From: Pseudonocardia nigra
GTDB lineage: Bacteria; Actinomycetota; Actinomycetes; Mycobacteriales; Pseudonocardiaceae
Reading direction: 5' to 3'
Assembly (NCBI RefSeq): GCF_019396355.1
Contig: NZ_JAHKRK010000044.1
Location: 1 to 45,936, forward strand
DNA length: 45,936 bases
Shown: one piece after another, positions 13,548-21,338 of the stretch
Numbering within the stretch: the first letter of the stretch is position 1
Layout: each line of letters starts with the position of its first letter
Notes under the pieces: model-generated
What the model was told of the DNA's origin: nothing
What the model saw: only the letters and a program-made list of their open reading frames with translations
Database searches by the model: none
Program-made: the position numbers and the translations under genes

Positions 13548-15080
13548 CTACTGGTAGGAGACGAACACCGGCGGCGTCGGCCCGATCGCGAGCGTCTGCG
13601 CCGGGGTGAACGTCGGAGTGTCCTCGTCGTAGAAGTTCTTCCAGCCCCACCAGATCCCGTCGGGCGCGTCCTGGTGCAGCGCGTTCCAGGTCTCGAACTT
13701 CAGGCCGGGCGTACCGAACCCGTCGGCGTGCAGCACCACCGCGAGCTCGTCGCGGGAGGTGTCGAGCCGCTCCCGCCCGACGATCATGTTGAGCCGGAAC
13801 TGGTGCAGCATCAGCACCTTCTGCGGGAGCGCGTGCTCCCGGGTGAGGTCGGCGAGCCAGGTGACCACCGCGTTGACCTCGTCGACGCCCACCGATCCGA
13901 TCTGCTCCAGGTGCTTCTGCTGCGGCCCGAGGCGCCACTCCGGGTCCAGGGCCAGCCCGACGTGCGGCTGCGCGAGCAGCTCGGTGTAGCGCTGCGCCTG
14001 GGTGAGGAAGTCGGTGCGGCCGGGCTGCAGGTCGAGCACGACGTACACGCCCGCGTCGCGCGCGGCGTCCACCCACGGGCGAAGATCCTCGACGCTCGAC
14101 TCGGCGGAGTAGTCGCCGTCCGGTCCCGGCACCCGGTCGGCGACCGTGGCGATCAGCTCGAACGCGGGCACGACGGGCTCGTCGACGTGCGGGTCGTACT
14201 CCGCGGCCAGCGCCTGCGCGCGCTGCACCGATGCCGCGACGCCCTGCTCGCCGAGCACCCCCATCGCGGGCGCGCCGGGATGCCCGTAGAGCGCGACCAT
14301 CCGGCGCCCCGGGAACAGCACCTGCCCGCCGCCGGGCAGCTCCACCCCCGTGGCGGCGACGGCCAGCCGGTAGTCGAGCACCTGGGGCGTGCCGAACGCC
14401 GCGCCGAGCGCGAGCACCTGCTCCGGTCGGGCGACCGGCTCCGGGTCGCGCCGCGGGTCGGCGCCGGGGACGACGTCCACCTGGGCACCGGACGCGCGTG
14501 CGGTGGCGGTCGCCGCGACCTGGGCGGGCGCGTCCTGGGCCAGCACGAGCACCGAAGGGCGCGGCGACGGGGCGGTGACGGCGGGCAGCGCGGCCTCGTC
14601 CGTGACGACCTCGACGGCGAGCTCGTCTGCCCAGTCGGCGGCGGCTTGCCCGACGGCCAGCACCGTGCCCGCGCCCAGTCGCGCGATCTCGGCGGCCACG
14701 GCCGCGGGGTCGGGCGCCTTCCCGTCCGCCCCGGCCGGGGTGGGGGTGAGCAGCAGCGGGGCGCCGATCCGTTCGGCCACGGGTGCGGCGGCGGCGTGCG
14801 CCCCGGGATCGTCGGCCGCCGCGAGCACGACGACCGGCGCGGTGGCGTACAGCGCGGCGCTGGTGGCGACGGCGAGGGCGGCCGGGTCGTCGGCGTCCAG
14901 GACCGTGGTGGCCGCGGTGGGCGCGGAGACCTGCGCCGTCAGGGGGGCCGGCGGCGGGGCCGGGGCGGTGCACGCCGTGAGCAGCGCGACCGCGACGACG
15001 AGGAGGAGTGCGCCCCCGTGTCGCCGGCAACCCGATCGGGCACCGAGGCCTCCCCGTACGTGTTCCGTGCGCGCCCCCAT
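13548..15080 (-). CDS. Lipoprotein, cell-wall-binding-repeat-like N-terminus plus barrel-like C-terminus
   Basis: A 510-residue surface lipoprotein of unknown function. Residues 20-40 form a signal sequence with lipobox LLTAC. Residues 50-165 (AALAVATSAALYATAPVVVL, IGAPLLLTPTPAG, IARLGAGTVLAVGQAAADW) resemble a cell-wall-binding repeat type 2. From about residue 320 the sequence (VYVVLDLQPGRTDFLTQAQR, VGLALDPEWRL, KVLMLHQF, IWWGWKNFYDEDTPTF) looks like a TIM-barrel carbohydrate-active domain, but I cannot name a family. ATG 15080 was chosen: a TACTGT (complement of 15089-15094) lies eight bases before it, suggesting a leaderless message; GTG 15086 would add two residues. It is divergent from pectate lyase and upstream of the SGNH gene. 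Confidence 0.75.
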   Translation of the reverse strand: MGARTEHVRGGLGARSGCRRHGGALLLVVAVALLTACTAPAPPPAPLTAQVSAPTAATTVLDADDPAALAVATSAALYATAPVVVLAAADDPGAHAAAAPVAERIGAPLLLTPTPAGADGKAPDPAAVAAEIARLGAGTVLAVGQAAADWADELAVEVVTDEAALPAVTAPSPRPSVLVLAQDAPAQVAATATARASGAQVDVVPGADPRRDPEPVARPEQVLALGAAFGTPQVLDYRLAVAATGVELPGGGQVLFPGRRMVALYGHPGAPAMGVLGEQGVAASVQRAQALAAEYDPHVDEPVVPAFELIATVADRVPGPDGDYSAESSVEDLRPWVDAARDAGVYVVLDLQPGRTDFLTQAQRYTELLAQPHVGLALDPEWRLGPQQKHLEQIGSVGVDEVNAVVTWLADLTREHALPQKVLMLHQFRLNMIVGRERLDTSRDELAVVLHADGFGTPGLKFETWNALHQDAPDGIWWGWKNFYDEDTPTFTPAQTLAIGPTPPVFVSYQ

Positions 15081-15152
15081 GGTCACGGACAGTAGGCCAG
15101 GGCGAGGCCGGCCGCCCGTCGGGCCCGGGATCAGCAGGTGTCACCCGATGCG

Positions 15153-15208
15153 TTGACAGCTCCCGCCACCCTCTCTAGCGTGAAAGCGCTTACCAGCAAG
15201 CGCTTTCA
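15153..15208 (+). promoter_or_regulatory. Pectate lyase promoter with two LacI-type operator boxes
   Basis: TTGACA (15153-15158), a 17-base spacer and TAGCGT (15176-15181) form a near-consensus promoter. Immediately downstream, TGAAAGCGCTT (15181-15191) and AAGCGCTTTCA (15198-15208) are perfect inverted arms; each half also contains the small palindrome AAGCGCTT, so they may be two adjacent LacI-family boxes covering the transcription start. The 13-mer GAAAGCGCTTACC at 15182 recurs exactly at 20290, in front of the ABC operon. Confidence 0.75.
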
Positions 15209-15222
15209 CACGATGAGGTGGG

Positions 15223-16551
15223 ATGAGCATGGGAGTCCGAGGATGGGCCGCGGCAGGCATCGGGGCCGTGGCACTCGCGGCGGGCGTCGCCCCGGCGGCG
15301 GTGGCCGCACCGACGGCGGAGGTCCCGCTGGAACGCCAGGTGCTCCCGCCGGGCGACGGGTGGGCCTCGGTCGGGCCCGGCACCACCGGCGGGAGCGGGG
15401 CCGATGAGGCGCACGTCTTCACCGTGCGCACCTGGGAGGAGCTGCGGGCCGCGCTCGGTGGCGCCGGTGCCCGCGGGGACACGACGCCGCGGATCGTGCG
15501 CGTCGCCGGCCCGATCGATGCGAACACCGGACCCGATGGGCAGCCGCTGACCTGCGAGGACTACGCCGATCCGGCGTACTCGCCGGAGGAGTACCTGCAG
15601 GCCTACGACCCGGCCACGTGGGGCGACCAGGAGCCTGCCGGCCCGCTGGAGGACGCCCGTGCCCGTTCCCAGGAGAACCAGGAGGAGCAGGTCCGGCAGT
15701 ACGTCGGCTCGAACGTCACGCTGGTCGGCGTCGGCCCGGACGCGCGGATCGTCGGGGCCGCGATGACGGTCCGCGGCTCCACGAACGTGATCGTCCGCAA
15801 CATCCGGTTCTCCGACGCCTACGACTGCTTCCCGGCCTGGGACCCCGGCGACTCCGGCGGCACCTGGAACTCCGAGTACGACAACCTGTGGATCGCCGAG
15901 TCGTCGCACGTCTGGGTCGACCACTCCACCTTCGACGACGGGGAGCACCCGCCGTCGGCGCTGCCCGAGTACTTCGGCGCCAAGTACGAGGTGCACGACG
16001 GCCTGCTCGACATCACGAACGGCGCCGACCTCGTCACCGTGTCGTGGAACCGGTTCGTCGACCACGACAAGGTGATGCTCATCGGCTCGTCCGACAGCAG
16101 GCTGACCGACCGCGGGAAGCTGCGCGTCACCCTCCACCACAACCTGTTCGACCGGACCGGCCAGCGCACGCCGCGGGTGCGGTTCGGGCAGGTGCACGTC
16201 GCGAACAACCACTACGTGCGGCCGGACGCCGCCGGGTACGTGTACTCCTGGGGCGTCGGGCGCGAGTCGGCGATCCTGGCCGAGGACAACTTCTTCGACC
16301 TCGGCCCCGGCATCGCCCCGGCCGACATCGTCACCGTGTACGGGGGTACCGGTCTCGCGGCCTCCGGCACGCTCGTGAACGGCCGCTCCCCGGAGTCGGC
16401 CGTGGACGTGGTCGCGGCCTACAACGCCGAGCACGACCCCGACCTCGACCCGTCCGTGACCTGGCAACCCCCCTATGACCTGCAGCTGCACCCGACGCAG
16501 GCCGTGCCCGGCGTGGTCGGCGCGCAAGCGGGGGCCGGCCGGATCGGCTGA
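15223..16551 (+). CDS. Secreted pectate lyase, polysaccharide lyase family 1
   Basis: A 442-residue exported enzyme that cleaves polygalacturonate by beta-elimination. Residues 1-29 are a signal peptide ending AVAA. The parallel beta-helix signatures of PL1 are clear: ITNGADLVTVSWNRFVDHDK after the calcium-region SSHVWVDHSTFDDG, and LHHNLFDRTGQRTPRVRFGQ with the catalytic Arg region, then VHVANNHY. The N-terminal part has an insertion rich in acidic and Gln residues (EEYLQAYDPATWGDQEPAGP and RSQENQEEQ). ATG 15223 follows GAGGTGGG; ATG 15229 is an alternative. A strong promoter and LacI boxes precede it, and a strong hairpin follows. It is the extracellular entry point for the transport and uronate genes nearby. 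Confidence 0.92.
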   Translation: MSMGVRGWAAAGIGAVALAAGVAPAAVAAPTAEVPLERQVLPPGDGWASVGPGTTGGSGADEAHVFTVRTWEELRAALGGAGARGDTTPRIVRVAGPIDANTGPDGQPLTCEDYADPAYSPEEYLQAYDPATWGDQEPAGPLEDARARSQENQEEQVRQYVGSNVTLVGVGPDARIVGAAMTVRGSTNVIVRNIRFSDAYDCFPAWDPGDSGGTWNSEYDNLWIAESSHVWVDHSTFDDGEHPPSALPEYFGAKYEVHDGLLDITNGADLVTVSWNRFVDHDKVMLIGSSDSRLTDRGKLRVTLHHNLFDRTGQRTPRVRFGQVHVANNHYVRPDAAGYVYSWGVGRESAILAEDNFFDLGPGIAPADIVTVYGGTGLAASGTLVNGRSPESAVDVVAAYNAEHDPDLDPSVTWQPPYDLQLHPTQAVPGVVGAQAGAGRIG

Positions 16552-16592
16552 CGCGGGAACGCCGGTGGCCGTCCCGCAGGCCCGGCGCCGGT

Positions 16593-16618
16593 GCCGCACG
16601 GTTCGGGGACCGTGCGGC
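16593..16618 (+). terminator. Hairpin terminator after pectate lyase
   Basis: GCCGCACGG (16593-16601) and CCGTGCGGC (16610-16618) form a perfect 9-bp stem around TTCGGGGA, about 40 bases after the stop codon. There is no T-tract, as is usual for actinobacterial hairpins. Confidence 0.7.
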
Positions 16619-16647
16619 GCCGGTGGTCGCCGGAGTGCCGACGCGTG

Positions 16648-16946
16648 TGATCGCCGCGAGAGTGCGGTTGTCGTCGTGGACGGTGCGGGAACGCGTATCT
16701 CGCGGTGATCGTGGTCGGGGTGATCGCCGTGAGTGTGCGGTTGTTGTCGCCGGCGGTGCGGGGTTGCGTATCTCGCGGTGATCTTGGTATCCCCGTGGCG
16801 CCGGGACTGGTGATCGTTTCGAGAGTGCGGTTGTCGTTGTCGGCGGTGCGCGGACGCGTATCTCGCGGTGATCGTGGTCGGGGTGATCGCCGTGAGAGTG
16901 CCGTCGTCGTCGTGGCGGGTGCGCGGATGCGTATCTCGCGATGATC
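16648..16946. repeat. Tandem array of four palindromic units (family C)
   Basis: Four units begin with TGATCGCC(G/T)(C/T)GAGAG-like sequence at 16648, 16721, 16811 and 16884, and each ends in GCGTATCTCGCGRTGATC. Spacing is 73, 90 and 73 bases; the longer step contains an extra unrelated stretch of about 17 bases. Within each unit the ends are inverted copies (GATCGCCGCGAGA against TCTCGCGGTGATC), so every unit can fold. The array fills the 409-bp gap between pectate lyase and the convergent LacI gene; nothing else is visible there except the terminator. Confidence 0.88.
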
Positions 16947-16960
16947 TTTTCGGGCGCGGG

Positions 16961-18046
16961 TCAGACCTGCCGGGTGCTGTCCCGCAGCACCACCTCGCCC
17001 CGCACGCGGACGATCCGGGCGGGGTCGTCGGGTGCGGAGTCCAGCGCGAGGGCCGCGGCGCGTTCGCCCATCTCCTCCAGCGGCAGGCGCACGGTGGTCA
17101 GGGAGGGGACGAGGTCGCGAAGGGTCGCGATGTCGTCGAAGCCCGCCACCGAGACGCGGCCGGGGACGGCGGGGCCGCCGTCGCGGAACGCGGCGATCGC
17201 GCCGACGGCCATCACGTCGTTCACGGCGAAGACGCACGTGGCGTCGAGGCCGTCGGCGAGCAGTTGCTCGGCGGCCGCGTAGCCGCCGTCGCGGGTGAAC
17301 GCCCCGTGCACCACCCGCACGGCGTCGGCCGGCACACCTGCCCGGACCAGGCCCTCGACGAACCCGGTGTGCCGGTCGCGCGCGGTCAGGAGCGTGGCGG
17401 GCCCGGCGAGCACGGCGAACCGGCGGTGCCCGAGTCCGACGAGCTCGAGCGCGAGGTCGCGGGCACCCGCGCGGTTCTGGACGAGCACGGTGTGGGTGCC
17501 GAGCCGGTTCTGGCTGATGCACGCCGCCCGGCCGCCGGACTCGGCGAACGCGGCGACCTCGGCGGCCAGCCGGGCCGTCGAGGTCCGGTCCCGCTGCCGG
17601 CTGCCTGCGATGATCACCGCCCGGGCGCGCTGGGACCGCAGCGTCGCCACGTACTCGAGCTCGCGTTCCGGTACGCCACGGGTGCTGGCCAGCACGACGA
17701 CCAGCCCGCGCTGTTCGCACTGGCGCATCACCCCGGCCGCGATCGCGGAGAAGTAGGGGTCGGCGACGTCGTGGACCACGAGCCCGACCACCGTGCTGGC
17801 GCCGCGCGCCACCGCCTGCGCGTGCGCGTTGGCGCGATACCCGAGCTCTCCGGCGGCGGCCAGCACGCGCACCCGGTACGGCTCGCCGACCGTCCGATCG
17901 CTGCCGTTCAGCACTCGGGACGCGGTGGCGAGCGACACCCCGGCCCGCTCGGCGACCTCGGCGAGCCGGGCCGGCGCGCGGCGGACCACACCGCGCCCAC
18001 CCGCCCGGAAGGCCATCGGGGCGCCGGACGCCGCTGAGGCCGTCAT
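16961..18046 (-). CDS. LacI-family regulator, likely controller of the pectin locus
   Basis: A 361-residue repressor. After a 20-residue basic leader the helix-turn-helix reads RLAEVAERAGVSLATASRVL, followed by the ligand domain (VVGLVVHDVADPYFSAIAAG; CVFAVNDVMAVGAIAAF; VSVAGFDDIATLRDLVPSLT). The ATG at 18046 overlaps the TGA of the DUF6807 gene. It is third in the minus-strand operon that starts at 20050, divergent from the CUT1 transporter operon. Boxes of the LacI type occur at 15182, 20124 and 20290, in front of pectate lyase, its own operon and the transporter, so it is the natural candidate to bind them, with an oligouronide or breakdown product as inducer (inference). Confidence 0.88.
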   Translation of the reverse strand: MTASAASGAPMAFRAGGRGVVRRAPARLAEVAERAGVSLATASRVLNGSDRTVGEPYRVRVLAAAGELGYRANAHAQAVARGASTVVGLVVHDVADPYFSAIAAGVMRQCEQRGLVVVLASTRGVPERELEYVATLRSQRARAVIIAGSRQRDRTSTARLAAEVAAFAESGGRAACISQNRLGTHTVLVQNRAGARDLALELVGLGHRRFAVLAGPATLLTARDRHTGFVEGLVRAGVPADAVRVVHGAFTRDGGYAAAEQLLADGLDATCVFAVNDVMAVGAIAAFRDGGPAVPGRVSVAGFDDIATLRDLVPSLTTVRLPLEEMGERAAALALDSAPDDPARIVRVRGEVVLRDSTRQV

Positions 18047-18885
18047 CCCCGGGCGGCCCAGCGCGCCGCGGCCGCGGCATCCAGGGCGCCGTCGACGATC
18101 AGGGCCCGCAGGCCGCGCGTGACCGATCCGCCGGCAGGCAACACGACCGGGTCGGTGGCGGCGAGCTGCGATCCCACCCCCGGATACCCCTCCACCCGGA
18201 CGAACCAGGGGTCGGCGCGGGTGGCGTCGTCCGCGCCGGTGAACGCGACGGCGAACGGGTCCGGCCCGCGCTCGACCCACAGCAGCCACGGCGCGACGCT
18301 GCCGTGCACGGCGGATTCGCTCTCGGCCTCCGCGGTGCAGACCTCGGGCGTGTCCGCTGCGGGAAGCCGCCAGAACAGCCCGCCGTACCCCGCGCCCGTG
18401 CGGCCGTTCGTGGCCGGGCTGCCGAGCGGGAGCGGGCGGTCCACCTGCGAGGCGAGAGTGGTCCGCAGCTCCAACTCCCAGCCGCCGTCGGCGGGCCGCG
18501 CGGTGACGCACCGGTGTTCGGCGAGGATCTGCTGCCCGTCGGCGGCGACCCAGCGCAGCCGCTCGGTCCAGCCGGCGTCCGACATCTCCTCGAAGCCCGC
18601 GTGCTCGACGCGGCCGTGGTCGGCGCGCCAGGTGTAGCCCTGGTCGCGCACGTAGGTCCGTCCGCCCCAGAAGTTCCCGCCGCCGACGTCCTGCAGCGCC
18701 ACCGAGACGCCCAGGTGCCAGCGGTGGTCCTCGGGCACCGCGTCGGTGACCACCCGGCCGGCGAGGGTGCGGACGGGGTGCAGGTGCGGTCGCGGCGACA
18801 GCGTGGCGTCCAGGCCCGAGCCGTCGGTGTAGTCGGCGACGGCGACGCCGCCCACGTGCAGGGTCGCGAGCAGCCCGTCACCCAT
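18043..18885 (-). CDS. DUF6807 (PmoA-like) family protein
   Basis: A 280-residue soluble protein of the family often labelled 'methane oxygenase PmoA', a misleading name since the members are not methane monooxygenase subunits. Recognisable stretches are HPVRTLAGRVVTDAVPEDHR and WHLGVSVALQDVGGGNFWGG, then YGGLFWRLP and FVRVEGYPGVGSQL near the end. The H-x-H and DHRWHLG residues could be catalytic or metal ligands, but the reaction is unknown. The ATG at 18885 overlaps the stop of the oxidoreductase gene by eight bases, and its stop overlaps the LacI start. Being translated between a sugar oxidoreductase and a LacI protein points to a step in saccharide breakdown. Confidence 0.75.
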   Translation of the reverse strand: MGDGLLATLHVGGVAVADYTDGSGLDATLSPRPHLHPVRTLAGRVVTDAVPEDHRWHLGVSVALQDVGGGNFWGGRTYVRDQGYTWRADHGRVEHAGFEEMSDAGWTERLRWVAADGQQILAEHRCVTARPADGGWELELRTTLASQVDRPLPLGSPATNGRTGAGYGGLFWRLPAADTPEVCTAEAESESAVHGSVAPWLLWVERGPDPFAVAFTGADDATRADPWFVRVEGYPGVGSQLAATDPVVLPAGGSVTRGLRALIVDGALDAAAAARWAARG

Positions 18886-20050
18886 CGTGGGCCGCCTGGC
18901 GTGCGTTCGCCCAGGGCAGGCCGAGCTCGGAGAACAGGGCGAGCTCGACGGCCGAGCGGGCGACGGCGGCGTCGACCCCGGGCACGACGTGGCGGGGGAC
19001 CGGGCCGGCCGCGTCCACGCTCCGGTGCTCGTCGGGGATCGGGACCGGGTCGGGTGCGAGCCGCACCGCCTCGACGACCTCGGTGAACGACCGGGTGGCC
19101 GCGAGCGGCGCGAGCAGTGGCACACCGGGGTCGCGGACGTGGGCGACGAGGTTCTCGAGCAGGTCCGTGGCGGGGTGCTCCTCGGTGCGGGCCCGGCCGC
19201 CGGACTCGAGCCGCACGCGCCCGCTCTTGTAGTGCAGCGTGATCCGCCCGCGCGACCCGTGCACCAGGAGGTAGGGCTCCTCGGAGCGCTCGGCGCACAG
19301 GGTCACGGCGACGGTGACGGGGGTGCCGCGCGCCGTGGTCAGGCGCACGCAGGAGGTGTCGTCGCCGTCGATCGGGTTGGCCCGGTAGAGCTCCACGGCG
19401 ACGTCGCGCAGCCCGCCGTCGCCCGGGTCGCCGTCCAGCGCGAGCGCGGTGGCCACGGCGTGGGCGAACGGGTTGGTCAGGGCGCCGTCCACGACCGGGA
19501 CGCCGTCGAGGACCCGCCGGCCCGCCCAGGGGGCGCGCGTGTAGTAGGCCTCGTCGCGCGTCCATGCGCCCGCGCCGCCGATGCCGAGCACCTCGCCCAC
19601 CGCGCCGTCGGCGATGAGCGCCCGGATCCGGGGGATGGCGTGGGAACCGAGGCTCTGGAAGCCCACCTGGCAGGCCCGGCTGCTCGCGGCCACGCCGGCG
19701 GCCAGGCGGTCGAACTCGGCGAGGGTCGGCGTCGGGGGCTTCTCCAGGAGCACGTGGGACCCGGCCGCCGCCGCGGCCAGGGCGAGGTCGGCGTGCGTGT
19801 GGATCGGCGTGCACACGATGGTCACGTCGGGCCGCAGGTCGGCCAGCAGGTCGCCGAGCCCGTCGCCGACGGGGACGTCGCCCGCGAGCGCGCGCTGTTC
19901 GGCGTCGAGCGGCCGTACGTCGCAGACGCCGGCCAGCCGCACCCGCGCGTCCGTGCCGCGCAGCCGGTCGAGGTTGCGCAGGTGCCACCGCCCGTGCCCG
20001 GACGCCCCGGCGAGGACGACCGAGACCGGGGGCAGTGAGCTCGAGGACAT
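18878..20050 (-). CDS. Gfo/Idh/MocA-family oxidoreductase
   Basis: A 390-residue NAD(P)-dependent dehydrogenase. The dinucleotide loop is VVLAGASGHGRWHLRNLDRL, followed by LAGVCDVRP, the TPIHTHADLALAAAAAGSHV strand and the conserved LLEKPPTPT with the catalytic-region Lys. The C-terminal beta-sheet domain would bind the sugar substrate, which is unknown. ATG 20050 follows GGAGGC. First gene of the operon with DUF6807 and LacI. A LacI-like box (20124-20137) lies 74 bases upstream. Confidence 0.88.
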   Translation of the reverse strand: MSSSSLPPVSVVLAGASGHGRWHLRNLDRLRGTDARVRLAGVCDVRPLDAEQRALAGDVPVGDGLGDLLADLRPDVTIVCTPIHTHADLALAAAAAGSHVLLEKPPTPTLAEFDRLAAGVAASSRACQVGFQSLGSHAIPRIRALIADGAVGEVLGIGGAGAWTRDEAYYTRAPWAGRRVLDGVPVVDGALTNPFAHAVATALALDGDPGDGGLRDVAVELYRANPIDGDDTSCVRLTTARGTPVTVAVTLCAERSEEPYLLVHGSRGRITLHYKSGRVRLESGGRARTEEHPATDLLENLVAHVRDPGVPLLAPLAATRSFTEVVEAVRLAPDPVPIPDEHRSVDAAGPVPRHVVPGVDAAVARSAVELALFSELGLPWANARQAAHDG

Positions 20051-20123
20051 GCGGAGCCTCCGTGGTCGTACCGGTCCTGTGATCGCGTTCCGGCGGTGAC
20101 CGTAGCCGACCGGGCCCCGGCTT

Positions 20124-20137
20124 GGAAAGCGGTTGCC
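20124..20137 (-). promoter_or_regulatory. LacI-type operator before the oxidoreductase-DUF6807-LacI operon
   Basis: GGAAAGCGGTTGCC has the central CG and flanking A/T runs of LacI-family boxes and is flanked by GGCTT/AAGCC arms. It resembles the GAAAGCGCTTACC boxes of the same locus but is not identical. It may mediate autoregulation of the LacI gene. Confidence 0.5.
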
Positions 20138-20258
20138 GAAGCCGAGCAAGATCTTTGCCTCCGCGCCGGTTCGCCGACACTGACGCGTATCCGCTGGTCA
20201 GATGGCCTACGTGTCGCGCGTCGGCGCTGGGGAGTCGAGGTCGTTGCCAAATCGAGTA

Positions 20259-20302
20259 TTGACATCCATGGGCGCGGGAGGCTTCGCTAGAAAGCGCTTA
20301 CC
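20259..20302 (+). promoter_or_regulatory. CUT1 operon promoter and LacI box
   Basis: TTGACA at 20259-20264 with TTCGCT at 20283-20288 (18-base spacer) is a plausible promoter. GAAAGCGCTTACC at 20290-20302 is identical to the box at the pectate lyase promoter and would cover the transcription start. The rest of the 310-bp gap (20051-20360) shows nothing I can assign besides the box at 20124. Confidence 0.65.
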
Positions 20303-20360
20303 GGGACAGCGACATCCAGCGCAGGCGCCCGGAACCGGCGCCACGAAGAGGTGACTGAGC

Positions 20361-21338
20361 GTGACCAGTCTGGACGAAGAGACCCGGGCCGCCGCCGCCC
20401 GGCCGCTGCCTCTCGGACCTGCTCCGCCCCGGCGGCGCCGGCTGCGCGACCGCCTGCCGCAGGTGAGCGACGGCACGGCGGCGTACATGTTCCTGGCTCC
20501 GTGGTTCGTGGGGCTGGCGCTGATCACCGTGGGCCCGATCGCGGCCTCGTTCTACCTGTCGTTCACCGACTACAGCCTCCTGGCGGCGCCGGAGTGGATC
20601 GGGCTCGACAACTTCACGCGCATGATCGAGGACCCGCGCTTCTACACCTCGCTCAAGGTCACGTTCGTGTACGTGTTCGTGTCGGTGCCGCTGCAGCTGG
20701 CGTTCGCGCTGGCCCTCGCGATGGTGCTCGACAAGGGGCTGCGCGGGCTGGCCATCTACCGGTCGGTCTACTACCTGCCGTCGCTGCTGGGCTCGAGCGT
20801 CGCCGTCGCCGTGCTGTGGCGGCAGATGTTCGGCACCGACGGGCTGATCAACACGGTGCTCATCGCGCTCGGCGTCGACAACCCGCCCGGGTGGGTCTCC
20901 ACGCCGGACTACGCGCTCGGCACGCTGATCATCCTCAACGTGTGGACCTTCGGCTCGCCGATGGTGATCTTCCTGGCCGGCCTGCGGCAGGTCCCGCAGA
21001 TGTACTACGAGGCGGCCGCCATCGACGGCGCCGGCCGCGCGCGGCGGTTCTTCTCCATCACCCTGCCGCTGCTGTCCCCGATCATCTTCTTCAACCTAGT
21101 GCTGCAGACGATCGGCGCCTTTCAGACGTTCACACAGGCGTTCATCGTCAGCGGCGGAACGGGCGGCCCGGCCGACTCCACGCTGTTCTACACGCTCTAC
21201 CTGTACCAACGCGGCTTCGGGAACTTCGACATGGGCTACGCGTCTGCGCTCGCGTGGGTGCTGCTGATGATCGTCGCGCTGCTGACCGCGGTCAACTTCC
21301 TCGCATCGAAGTACTGGGTGTTCTATGGCGACGACTGA
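20361..21338 (+). CDS. ABC sugar permease, CUT1 family (MalF-like)
   Basis: A 325-residue inner-membrane permease subunit with six predicted helices, beginning after a 35-residue cytoplasmic N-terminus with AAYMFLAPWFVGLALITVGP. The EAA loop that contacts the ATPase is YYEAAAIDGAGRARRFFSIT followed by LPLLSPIIFF. Pairs with the next gene to import a saccharide. The GTG at 20361 follows a purine-rich AAGAGG. No ATP-binding gene is in this operon, which in actinobacteria usually means a shared MsiK-type ATPase encoded elsewhere. Confidence 0.9.
   Translation: MTSLDEETRAAAARPLPLGPAPPRRRRLRDRLPQVSDGTAAYMFLAPWFVGLALITVGPIAASFYLSFTDYSLLAAPEWIGLDNFTRMIEDPRFYTSLKVTFVYVFVSVPLQLAFALALAMVLDKGLRGLAIYRSVYYLPSLLGSSVAVAVLWRQMFGTDGLINTVLIALGVDNPPGWVSTPDYALGTLIILNVWTFGSPMVIFLAGLRQVPQMYYEAAAIDGAGRARRFFSITLPLLSPIIFFNLVLQTIGAFQTFTQAFIVSGGTGGPADSTLFYTLYLYQRGFGNFDMGYASALAWVLLMIVALLTAVNFLASKYWVFYGDD

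Noticed and set aside
12631..15144. One 837-codon minus-strand frame joining the SGNH gene with upstream sequence
   Set aside because: Only the last 271 residues are protein-like; the upstream part is the wrong frame of the lipoprotein gene.
16705..16944. Small open frame across the tandem repeat array (repeated VRGCVSRGD-like peptides)
   Set aside because: The peptide repeats simply reflect the DNA repeat; no ribosome site or homology, and other frames are equally open.
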